Shown: piece after piece, positions 1 to 5,255 of the stretch
Numbering within the stretch: position 1 is the stretch's first letter
Layout: the number at the start of each line of letters is the position of its first letter
Assembly: GCA_002410715.1 (NCBI GenBank)
Contig: DHOG01000157.1
Location: 18,820 to 25,075, forward strand
Direction: 5' to 3'
Source of the DNA: Ruminococcaceae bacterium UBA5396
GTDB lineage: Bacteria > Bacillota > Clostridia > Oscillospirales > Acutalibacteraceae
DNA: 6,256 nt
The notes under the pieces: generated by a model
What the model was told of the DNA's origin: nothing
The model's database searches: none
Seen by the model: only the letters and a program-made list of their open reading frames with translations
Made by a program: the position numbers and the translations under genes

Positions 1-45
1 AGCGAAAAATAAACCCCCGGTTTGACCGGGGGTTTATTTTTCGCT
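1..45. terminator. Strong bidirectional intrinsic terminator
   Basis: A perfect inverted repeat has 21-bp arms (1-21 and 25-45) around a TTG loop. The core is a GC-rich stem (CCCCCGGT / ACCGGGGG), flanked on both sides by A/T-rich arm ends, so either strand gives a GC stem followed by TTTATTTTT. It should therefore stop a plus-strand gene entering from the left as well as minus-strand transcription leaving this window. Both readings follow from the symmetry; which gene lies to the left is not visible. Confidence 0.85.
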
Positions 46-55
46 AAAGCCATAA

Positions 56-97
56 AAAGATATCAGCTTCCACTAAGTAATGGAAGCTGATATCTTT
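56..97 (-). terminator. Intrinsic terminator of the 102-374 reading frame
   Basis: A perfect inverted repeat has 17-bp arms (56-72 and 81-97) and an 8-nt loop. Read on the minus strand it starts four bases after the stop codon at 102-104, and the stem ends in TCTTTTTA, a short T-run. The position directly after a stop codon suggests that the 3' end of that gene is genuine even if its 5' end is not. Together with the 1-45 hairpin this makes two tandem stop signals for minus-strand transcription. Confidence 0.8.
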
Positions 98-101
98 CAC
101 A

Positions 102-374
102 TTATTTTACGATCATCATCACGCCTTCGGCACTAAGACGACTTTGGGGAACAGTAAGTATATCTTCGGAAATACAAGCTTCGATCGTGTCATGCAGAAT
201 CCGTATGCTGGATGCCATATTGTACAATATGTATTCATTCATGAGATGCTTCGGGACATAGCGTTTGATTAAAGCCGCAGCGAGGGCGAGCAAGGCTTTA
301 CGCAGAGGTGTCGCAGGATATCCGAGCCCGGATTCAATCGGAACGCTGCCGATATCGGGAAAAATCACCGGCAC
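102..374 (-). CDS. Unrecognised 90-residue protein, probably the 3' part of a truncated gene
   Basis: This is an open frame of 90 codons from a GTG at 372-374 to a TAA at 102-104, followed at once by a terminator. I do not recognise the family. The product is soluble-looking, with a Gly/Pro-rich start (FPDIGSVPIESGLGYP) followed by an Ala/Leu-rich helix around residues 25-37, and no signal peptide. No ribosome binding site precedes the GTG: the preceding sequence is T/A-rich, and an in-frame TAA lies 12 codons upstream. The IS30-like transposase remnant starts about 65 bases further upstream on the same strand. I infer that the frame is the surviving C-terminal part of a larger gene whose beginning was lost at the IS junction. 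It could instead be a small intact gene with a weak start. Moderate-to-low confidence that it is translated. Confidence 0.4.
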   Translation of the reverse strand: MPVIFPDIGSVPIESGLGYPATPLRKALLALAAALIKRYVPKHLMNEYILYNMASSIRILHDTIEACISEDILTVPQSRLSAEGVMMIVK

Positions 375-440
375 ACAAAAAATTCTGAAGCTATTTTGTT
401 GAATTGCTTTTTAGCAACTTAAATCTTTTTTAAAAAAGTC

Positions 441-512
441 CTACAAAAACTTGCACGGACGCAAACCGTTTTCAATTTCCAATCTCTCTTCAAAAGTGGT
501 ATAATGGGACAT
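441..512 (-). pseudogene. IS30-family transposase, N-terminal remnant
   Basis: A minus-strand ATG at 510-512 is preceded by AGGAGG (520-525) with 7 bases of spacing, an excellent start. It encodes 23 codons beginning MSHYTTFEERLEIENGL before a TAG at 441-443. This beginning resembles the N-terminus of IS30-type transposases (MSxYTxFxxRxxIExGL-like, leading into the helix-turn-helix that binds the element ends); the call is from memory of the family, not a search. A full transposase would be about 300-400 residues, so more than 90% is missing, including the DDE domain. Just past the stop the DNA is A/T-rich (TTTTTTAAAAAAGAT), where a Lys/Phe-rich stretch would be expected, so decay or a junction lies near 420-445. 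Confidence 0.6.
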
Positions 513-550
513 GGTAATTCCTCCTTATACGCTGGGATACCTTGTAGCCA

Positions 551-575
551 ATGTGTTTTCAAATCGAAAACACAT
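551..575. repeat. Perfect 10-bp inverted repeat in the IS30-like leader
   Basis: ATGTGTTTTC (551-560) and GAAAACACAT (566-575) are exact reverse complements around a 5-base loop. The hairpin lies about 40 bases upstream of the transposase start on the minus strand and could fold in the leader transcript. It is AT-rich, so modest in strength. It may also be a protein binding site. Confidence 0.6.
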
Positions 576-579
576 GAAA

Positions 580-614
580 AGAAGCACTGCTTTTGTGGTG
601 AAAACAGTGCTTCT
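580..614 (-). terminator. Hairpin with T-run guarding the IS30-like transposase start
   Basis: The arms 580-594 and 601-614 pair over 14 bp with one bulged C at 590, around a 6-base loop. On the minus strand the stem is followed by TTTTC, so it resembles an intrinsic terminator upstream of the transposase start. Insertion sequences often carry such structures to stop outside transcription from entering the transposase gene; that role is inferred here. Confidence 0.45.
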
Positions 615-718
615 GCTACAGTATTCGTTATACCATTTCGATTGAACAGCAGAAAATAGCCGTTGGGATAAAAATTTCTAAAACATAAAAAATTAATTTT
701 TGTAGGAGGTGAGAACGT

Positions 719-1192
719 ATGAAAAAGGATGTAAAACTATATACCACTGTAATTAGTCCGCTGTGGTTTGTGATTGCCACTAATCTAACGGCGTGGTGGC
801 GGTTATTGATTGTTGCAGTGCCATTTAAATTTGCTATAACAAGTTTAGTTTTATTTTTGGCAAGACTAATTTGCGGTTATAAATCTACGCAAGGTCTCTA
901 TAAATCAGCCATATTGAAAATATTTGCATTTGGGTTGATATCAGATATAATTGGAATAATGATTATGCTTCCCAACAAACGGTTGATAAGCCGCACTATC
1001 GGATCGCCTTTAAATATAGAGAGACTACATATAACAATTTTTGCTATCATCGTTTCAAGTGTTTGCATTTTTGTAATTAATTTTTTTATTTCGTTCAAGA
1101 AATGTGAGATAAAGAATCGAATAAAACTTGCAATTACATTTTCAATAGCAACAGCACCATATTGGTTTTTACTTAGCACTGAGGTTGCATAA
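719..1192 (+). CDS. Hypothetical integral membrane protein, 157 residues
   Basis: I do not recognise the family. The start is well supported: AGGAGGT at 704-710 with 8 bases before the ATG. The product is very hydrophobic, with about five possible membrane segments near residues 10-26, 29-52, 64-84, 103-126 and 135-152, and short Lys/Arg-rich loops (for example KSTQGLYK at 55-62 and KKCEIKNRIK at 127-136). It has a WW pair at 26-27 and no cleavable signal peptide, soluble domain or recognisable catalytic motif. It is much more AT-rich than the LuxR-type gene that follows and has its own ribosome binding site, so the two need not share an origin. No clear terminator follows; a weak 7-bp AT hairpin (1189-1195/1203-1209) overlaps the stop codon. 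The promoter is uncertain: TTGAAC at 642-647 lacks a good -10 partner. Confidence 0.7.
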   Translation: MKKDVKLYTTVISPLWFVIATNLTAWWRLLIVAVPFKFAITSLVLFLARLICGYKSTQGLYKSAILKIFAFGLISDIIGIMIMLPNKRLISRTIGSPLNIERLHITIFAIIVSSVCIFVINFFISFKKCEIKNRIKLAITFSIATAPYWFLLSTEVA

Positions 1193-1225
1193 GTTTCTAT
1201 ATAACTTATATCTAATAGACATTAG

Positions 1226-1234
1226 TGGTATGAT
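1226..1234 (+). promoter_or_regulatory. Candidate extended -10 promoter for the LuxR-type gene
   Basis: TGGTATGAT (1226-1234) fits an extended -10 box (TGn plus TATGAT, five of six consensus bases). The -35 region around 1205-1211 is poor, as is tolerated with extended -10 sites. Transcription would start near 1241, giving a leader of about 110 bases that contains the nested hairpin. A small 5-bp inverted repeat (CTAAT 1212-1216 / ATTAG 1221-1225) sits just upstream of and against the -10 and could be an operator. Confidence 0.4.
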
Positions 1235-1275
1235 GATTACCTTAATTCGTAGGGGTAGCAGGAAACAACCGCCGC

Positions 1276-1317
1276 GTCAAGGGTCGAGATAAACGGCTCT
1301 ACAGAGCCGCCCTTGAC
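1276..1317 (+). repeat. Nested two-stem hairpin in the leader of the LuxR-type gene
   Basis: The outer stem is GTCAAGGG (1276-1283) with CCCTTGAC (1310-1317). The inner stem is CGGCTCT (1294-1300) with AGAGCCG (1303-1309), where the last pair must open to make a 4-base loop. The 3' sides of both stems are contiguous, while the 5' side carries a 10-base bulge (TCGAGATAAA, 1284-1293). It ends about 20 bases before the ribosome binding site. No T-run follows, so it is not a simple terminator. It may be a regulatory leader structure, or a remnant of a mobile-element end or transfer origin. Confidence 0.6.
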
Positions 1318-1351
1318 ACGCCATACTATCGCATGGAAGGAGGGTTATGAT

Positions 1352-2764
1352 ATGAAGCTTACAAAGCCAATGACTTGCCGTTTATATTCTATTTTAGGGT
1401 TTGCTTTTCTTTTTGCTTACCTGCTTTCCTTTCTTTTTGAGGGACAGGTTTTATACGGTCTTTTGGAGCATTTTAACGCCGATGCTTCACTTTACATAAC
1501 CGGAGCAATTACAGCGCATTTCGCTGGACTGTTTACAGGAGGATTTGTTTCAAAGAGTATAACCTCTGCCCGAAAAGTGATGATTTTCGCCATGGGGCTT
1601 TGTGCGTTCCTTTCCATCCCATTCTATTTTCCACCCTCCCTGTTATGGTCGATCGGGCTGATTGCAGCCGGCTATGCATCTGGCTGTGCGGTAGCGGCAT
1701 GGGGATTTTTTCTGAAAGCATTCACACCCAAAAATGAACGTTTGCGCTCCTGCGCTGATGTTTTGATTCTTTCAAACCTTCTGATGATCGCCATTAATGT
1801 GACATCCACACTATGGTCTCCTTTTGCAGCACTTAGCCTTTCACTAATATTCATTCCTTTGGGCTGCTTATTTATCCGACTGTTACCTGTGGCTTTAGAG
1901 TCGACCTCCCCCTCATCCGTTAAGCGTAATGCATCGCTCCGGAGTGACCACCCCCTGTGGATTTTAGCTTTGTTTGTTTTTATCATTACCATCAACTCCG
2001 GACTGATGTATCAGGTCATCAATCCGGCCTTCGACCACCTGACCGGTTTGGTTAGCTGGTATTGGGCGGTGCCGTATATTTTAGCACTTATTATTCTTCG
2101 AAGCATTCCTTTAAACAGGAAACGCTCCTCCGTTTTATACGTAGGTATGGCGATGATCATGGCAGCTTTTATTGCCTTTATGCTTCTCGGCCGAAAGGAA
2201 ACCGATTATCTGATTGTAGACACACTGATGCTTGGGGCTTGCGGAATTTTTGATTTGTTCTGGTGGAGTATCTTAGGGGAAATGCTGGATCACACAAATA
2301 ACCCGGCTAAAGTTTTTGGAATTGGGCTGTCGGCAAATGTGCTGGGAGTATTATGCGGCGGTGTGATAGGTATGGTCGTAACCTCTGCCGGGCTACCCAG
2401 CGCCCAAATTACAGTGATTGCACTTAGCGTTGTATGCGTAACGCTGGTACTACTTCCGCCCCTGAACCGCCGACTGGTCTTGTTATTAATAAACCATACC
2501 TATTTAGCGGCTTATGACAATATGAGCCAGTCACAACAAACAGACATCATCCATCAGATAAAAACCTTTGATCCTCTGACTGATCGGGAGAAAGAGGTAT
2601 TGCAATTGATTCTTTCCGGTAAATCCAACCGTGAAATTGCAGGCGATTTATATATTAGTGAGAATACTGTTAAAACACACATAAGAAATATTTTTTCAAA
2701 ATACGACGTCTCAAGCCGTGTGGAACTCGTCAGCACTCTGTTAAAGAACCAAACAGCCAAATAA
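1352..2764 (+). CDS. Twelve-segment membrane (MFS-like) protein fused to a LuxR-type DNA-binding domain
   Basis: The product is a 470-residue one-component membrane regulator. Residues 1-380 form about twelve hydrophobic segments (near 10-30, 45-66, 75-93, 96-120, 135-155, 157-178, 202-224, 234-252, 261-280, 287-311, 320-343 and 350-370), with a basic central loop (KRNASLR, 191-197) as in transporter-like six-plus-six folds. Residues 408-464 are a clear LuxR/GerE helix-turn-helix: LTDREKEVLQLI, then GKSNREIA, then the recognition part ISENTVKTHIRNIFSK, then SRVELV. A cytoplasmic linker (381-407) joins them. The start is the ATG at 1352, behind AGGAGG at 1338-1343 with 8 bases of spacing; the frame is open back to a TTG at 1313, but that part overlaps the leader hairpin and lacks a binding site. 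Proteins of this layout are known in Clostridia and Eggerthella-type Actinobacteria as regulators of neighbouring genes; ligand and targets here are unknown. The gene converges with the M14-CapA gene. Confidence 0.9.
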   Translation: MKLTKPMTCRLYSILGFAFLFAYLLSFLFEGQVLYGLLEHFNADASLYITGAITAHFAGLFTGGFVSKSITSARKVMIFAMGLCAFLSIPFYFPPSLLWSIGLIAAGYASGCAVAAWGFFLKAFTPKNERLRSCADVLILSNLLMIAINVTSTLWSPFAALSLSLIFIPLGCLFIRLLPVALESTSPSSVKRNASLRSDHPLWILALFVFIITINSGLMYQVINPAFDHLTGLVSWYWAVPYILALIILRSIPLNRKRSSVLYVGMAMIMAAFIAFMLLGRKETDYLIVDTLMLGACGIFDLFWWSILGEMLDHTNNPAKVFGIGLSANVLGVLCGGVIGMVVTSAGLPSAQITVIALSVVCVTLVLLPPLNRRLVLLLINHTYLAAYDNMSQSQQTDIIHQIKTFDPLTDREKEVLQLILSGKSNREIAGDLYISENTVKTHIRNIFSKYDVSSRVELVSTLLKNQTAK

Positions 2765-2837
2765 TATATAAAGGCATATAATAAGTATCCCCCTCCATTG
2801 AAATGTGCTGCACCCCCAAAAACGGACATTGCCAAAA

Positions 2838-2875
2838 GACCCCCGTTCGTATGATAATAGATACGAATGGGGGTC
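2838..2875 (+). promoter_or_regulatory. Hairpin that would bury the IS3 orfA ribosome binding site
   Basis: The arms 2838-2852 and 2861-2875 pair over 15 bp with a single G-U wobble, around an 8-base loop (GATAATAG). The right arm contains GGGGG (2869-2873), placed 7 bases before the ATG at 2881, and is therefore the likely ribosome binding site. In a read-through transcript from the LuxR-type gene the site would be paired and translation blocked; this is a known IS strategy against activation by outside promoters. No T-run follows, so termination is unlikely. Confidence 0.55.
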
Positions 2876-2880
2876 AAATC

Positions 2881-2907
2881 ATGTCAAAAGGTAAAAAGCG
2901 AGGATAG
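2881..2907 (+). pseudogene. IS3-type orfA, first eight codons only
   Basis: ATG at 2881, then Ser-Lys-Gly-Lys-Lys-Arg-Gly and a TAG. It is preceded by a purine-rich binding site inside the hairpin. A working orfA has about 90-100 codons with a helix-turn-helix and a leucine zipper, none of which remain. The junction is near 2900-2905, where the next inverted repeat begins. Confidence 0.4.
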
Positions 2908-2950
2908 CTATGCTGCCAACCGAGGAGTGTATTTGGTTGACAGCATAGCT
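2906..2950 (-). terminator. Large hairpin downstream of the M14-CapA gene, possible terminator
   Basis: The arms 2906-2921 and 2935-2950 pair over 16 positions with one C-A mismatch, around a 13-base loop. It lies about 50 bases past the stop codon of the minus-strand M14-CapA gene. On that strand the stem is followed by ATCCTCGCTTTTTACC: the T-run is some eight bases late, so termination would be imperfect. It could also be the end repeat of a vanished mobile element, as it abuts the IS3 remnant exactly. Confidence 0.45.
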
Positions 2951-2999
2951 GTTACTGATGCTCTAAAATCATTTTGAATCAACTTTTCTGTATTTAGAA

Positions 3000-5171
3000 T
3001 TAAAACGTAATCGGATATTCGGCCATGGGCTTTGTATAATTTTGACCTGGCATAAAGCGGTTTGCGTAGTATAAAATTGCTGATTTAATTTCTTCGGTCT
3101 GATTCTGCCTCCAAATATCGTAAGTGTCGAAGGTCTGCGGCGGCTTACCTTCACGGTAAACTATACGGCAAATGCTAAAGGAGACTCGCTGATTTATTTT
3201 ACCGCCGGAGCGTTCAAGATACAGATTAACTACAGCGGAATATGATGGATTAATTTCGTTGTGCGGCTGAGAGTACATACTTTGTAGATTACCAAGGCAA
3301 TATGCCGTAAAGAATCCGTTTTCAGCCTCTGAAGGCAGAATAATATGCGGATGATTTGTAATTATGATATCGGCACCCATATCACGAATGCGCGATACGA
3401 GCATTCTAGTATATGGATCCGGATTTTCATTATACTGTCCGCCGCTGTGCAGCAGCATTACAACAAAATCTGAATTCTCTTTTGCTAGCCTGATATCATC
3501 GGAGAGTTGCTTAAGATAACGTTTTACTGTAGGAGAATTTGGATTATAAAGCTCATCCGTTTCCCGCGCTATTTTATCGAAATCCGCAAGCAAATCAATT
3601 GAGCCATCTAAGGTTTCCTCTGGTTGTGTGAGGTTAACGGCATACTTGCAGTCCTTCAGCAAAAAATTCTGATGACTAAATGCATTAGTTCCATAGGTAT
3701 AATTAACAAATGCTACTCTGATACCCTTTATATTTCGCGTGAAAACTCGGTTTCTTTCAGCTTCACTGCTCGCAAGTCCTATGGCAGAAATGTCGTTTTT
3801 TTTACATGCTTCAAGAGTGCATACAATTCCGATGTGATCCCTATCCATGCAATGATTGTTTGCCAATGTAAGCAAGTCGAAACCTATTTTTTTCAGAGCA
3901 ATAAGGGCAGCGTCCGGCGTATTGAAGCACCATCGCTCATTCGTATAGCCGGACTCCTCACCGGCGAACGGAGTTTCGACATTTCCAACAAGAAAATCAG
4001 TATTAGGAAGACGGTGCCATAAAGGAAAAAGTAATGGCGAGAAATCATATCCCGCCTCAGTTTTGCAAAGGTCATTCATAGGGGCTTGATAAAGCAAATC
4101 ACCGGTAAAAGATACTTTTGCAGAGCGCCGGTGGTAATTATGCAATGCCCTAGCAAAGCAGCGTCCTGTTTCAATAGCACGTTCCGGGGTAAAAGCAAAG
4201 ATTCCAGCTTTGAAATAGGCAGTCTCCAGCGTTAATGAAAGCTCCGCACCTGCCGTTGCATGCATATACGTAGCAAAGCAGGGTGAACCGGATTTATTCC
4301 ACGTATCATCCGGTGAATGATCATTTGTTTTAAAATAAGGTAATGCCTCCGGCGTAACTGCATCTTCAAAAAAGTGTCCGAAGCGGGTTAGGTTTTTTAT
4401 TGTATCATAATGCTTCTGCACGATAAAAACCGTGTCATTTTCGCCACCTATATGCCACGGAGAGTGAAAATCAAATGCATAGCGAATATTATTTTCTGTT
4501 GCCAGGCAACGTAACGATCGAACTGAAGCATAAATCGGCTCCGCATCCCGAATATAATCCCGGTTGTGGTCGTGAGGTTGGCGCCCTTTACCTTGATCGC
4601 CTTCCACAACACCATCGTAATCCACGAATGGCACACAGATAATGCGAATCCCTGGCAGAGGGTAATTAAGCAACTCCTCCATCACGCCCTGCATAATGTA
4701 ATTGCCTGTGGATTCACAGGCGTGGTGTCTGGCAGTCAGCAGCACACACTCGTCCCCATCACCCAATTCAACAAACGGAACATTTCTACCTTTTTCCGAA
4801 ATGCAAAGCGCACTCGTTTCAAGCTTGTGTAAGCTGCAAAAACGTTGAAACATATCCGGGTGATATAGCATGTGATGAGCAAAATATACTTCATCTTCAT
4901 TTTTTCCAAAATGATATGTAAAAGAAGTGCGACTTTCCTGTTCTCCGAGCCAATGCCAAGAGTCATTATCATAGCTTATAGCCGGACCATAATATCCAAT
5001 ACAGTTTTTTTGCAGATCAAAAGTGATAGTTTGCCCGGCTGCACCAACAACGCGGAATGCCCAATAAAACCAATCGTCACTGCCGCGCAGTTCGCATTTA
5101 AGCTTAACATAATTGGTGTCAACCGAAACAAACTCAATATTTCCTCCAATAAAGTCTTTGGAAATAAACAT
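3000..5171 (-). CDS. M14 (CCP-like) zinc carboxypeptidase fused to a CapA/PGA_cap metallophosphoesterase-like domain
   Basis: This 723-residue product has no signal peptide or membrane segment, so it is probably cytoplasmic. Residues 1 to about 120 look like the beta-sandwich that precedes the catalytic domain in cytosolic carboxypeptidases (WFYWAFRVVG...ITFDLQKN). Residues about 120-345 are the M14 domain: zinc motif HACE (H150, E153) in TARHHACESTGNYIMQG, substrate-binding Asn-Arg (N203, R204), third zinc ligand H236 in AFDFHSPWH, and probable catalytic E316 in LTLETAYF. Residues about 352-660 match CapA: GDLLYQ (D358), GNVETPF (N397, E399), LANNHCMD (N438, N439, H440), LLHSGGQY (H575) and NHPHIILP (H607, H609). 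All key residues of both domains seem present. CCP enzymes trim C-terminal or side-chain glutamates; CapA belongs to poly-gamma-glutamate synthesis systems. A shared glutamate-polymer or gamma-glutamyl substrate is inferred. The start is ATG at 5169-5171, with GGAG (5181-5184) 9 bases upstream; the TTG at 5186 would place that site inside the gene. Confidence 0.85.
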   Translation of the reverse strand: MFISKDFIGGNIEFVSVDTNYVKLKCELRGSDDWFYWAFRVVGAAGQTITFDLQKNCIGYYGPAISYDNDSWHWLGEQESRTSFTYHFGKNEDEVYFAHHMLYHPDMFQRFCSLHKLETSALCISEKGRNVPFVELGDGDECVLLTARHHACESTGNYIMQGVMEELLNYPLPGIRIICVPFVDYDGVVEGDQGKGRQPHDHNRDYIRDAEPIYASVRSLRCLATENNIRYAFDFHSPWHIGGENDTVFIVQKHYDTIKNLTRFGHFFEDAVTPEALPYFKTNDHSPDDTWNKSGSPCFATYMHATAGAELSLTLETAYFKAGIFAFTPERAIETGRCFARALHNYHRRSAKVSFTGDLLYQAPMNDLCKTEAGYDFSPLLFPLWHRLPNTDFLVGNVETPFAGEESGYTNERWCFNTPDAALIALKKIGFDLLTLANNHCMDRDHIGIVCTLEACKKNDISAIGLASSEAERNRVFTRNIKGIRVAFVNYTYGTNAFSHQNFLLKDCKYAVNLTQPEETLDGSIDLLADFDKIARETDELYNPNSPTVKRYLKQLSDDIRLAKENSDFVVMLLHSGGQYNENPDPYTRMLVSRIRDMGADIIITNHPHIILPSEAENGFFTAYCLGNLQSMYSQPHNEINPSYSAVVNLYLERSGGKINQRVSFSICRIVYREGKPPQTFDTYDIWRQNQTEEIKSAILYYANRFMPGQNYTKPMAEYPITF

Positions 5172-5206
5172 ATTCAACAACTCCAATAATTATTTACAAC
5201 ACACAT

Positions 5207-5235
5207 ATATTAGCTTATATCAGTATACTTTACAA
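5207..5235 (-). promoter_or_regulatory. Candidate promoter of the M14-CapA gene
   Basis: On the minus strand TTGTAA (5230-5235; four of six -35 bases) is followed after 17 bases by TAATAT (5207-5212; four of six -10 bases). Transcription would start near 5200, giving a leader of about 30 bases with the GGAG binding site. A TATACT (five of six -10 bases) also lies nearby with a poorer -35. The -35 box sits only about 20 bases from where transposase homology ends, so the IS junction lies right next to this promoter. Confidence 0.45.
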
Positions 5236-5255
5236 GAAAAGACTTGAACCTTTTT

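Larger units (their letters stand above)
441..620 (-). mobile_element. Left-over 5' end of an IS30-like insertion sequence
   Basis: The piece contains the transposase start (441-512) and a structured leader with two hairpins (551-575 and 580-614). This arrangement fits the promoter-proximal end of an IS. I could not identify a terminal inverted repeat or a target-site duplication, so the outer boundary near 620 is approximate. The other end of the element is not in the window. The region 375-718 holds nothing else that I can recognise as coding. Confidence 0.45.
2804..2907 (+). mobile_element. One end of an IS3-family insertion sequence
   Basis: The sequence TGTGCTGCACCCCCAAAAAC starting at 2804 has the look of IS3-family terminal repeats (TG...GCTGCACCCC...). 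It is followed by a strong hairpin (2838-2875) and then a short frame from ATG 2881 encoding MSKGKKRG and a TAG at 2905-2907. That start (Met, Ser/Ala, Lys-rich) is like the beginning of IS3 orfA, whose helix-turn-helix part is missing. The rest of orfA, the whole of orfB and the other end are absent, so it is a relic. Family assignment is by memory and not confirmed by a search. Confidence 0.55.

Noticed and set aside
1..97. CRISPR repeats, because two strong palindromes lie side by side
   Set aside because: The two hairpins differ in sequence and do not recur; each has terminator features, and there is no repeat-spacer pattern.
642..672. TTGAAC...GATAAA as a promoter for the 157-residue membrane protein
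   Set aside because: Both boxes match only four of six positions and the spacing is 19 bases, too weak to annotate.
1313..1341. Perfect TTGACA at 1313-1318 as a -35 box
   Set aside because: At 16-18 bases downstream there is only GAAGGA-like sequence, with no usable -10. The match is part of the hairpin arm.
1313..1351. Alternative TTG start of the LuxR-type gene, adding 13 residues
   Set aside because: The extra residues are encoded by the leader hairpin and the ribosome binding site itself, and no binding site precedes the TTG.
1672..1995. 107-codon minus-strand frame inside the LuxR-type gene
   Set aside because: It is antisense to a clearly coding membrane protein; its composition is what the complement of that gene would give.
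2554..2877. 107-codon minus-strand frame spanning the end of the LuxR-type gene and the IS3 hairpin
   Set aside because: It runs across a gene end and a mobile-element junction, which a real gene would not do, and has no start signal.
3624..4022. 132-codon plus-strand frame inside the M14-CapA gene
   Set aside because: It lies wholly antisense to a well-supported gene, has no ribosome binding site worth naming and no recognisable content.
5172..5186. TTG start five codons upstream for the M14-CapA gene
   Set aside because: It would place the GGAG ribosome binding site inside the coding sequence; the ATG at 5171 has ideal spacing from it.
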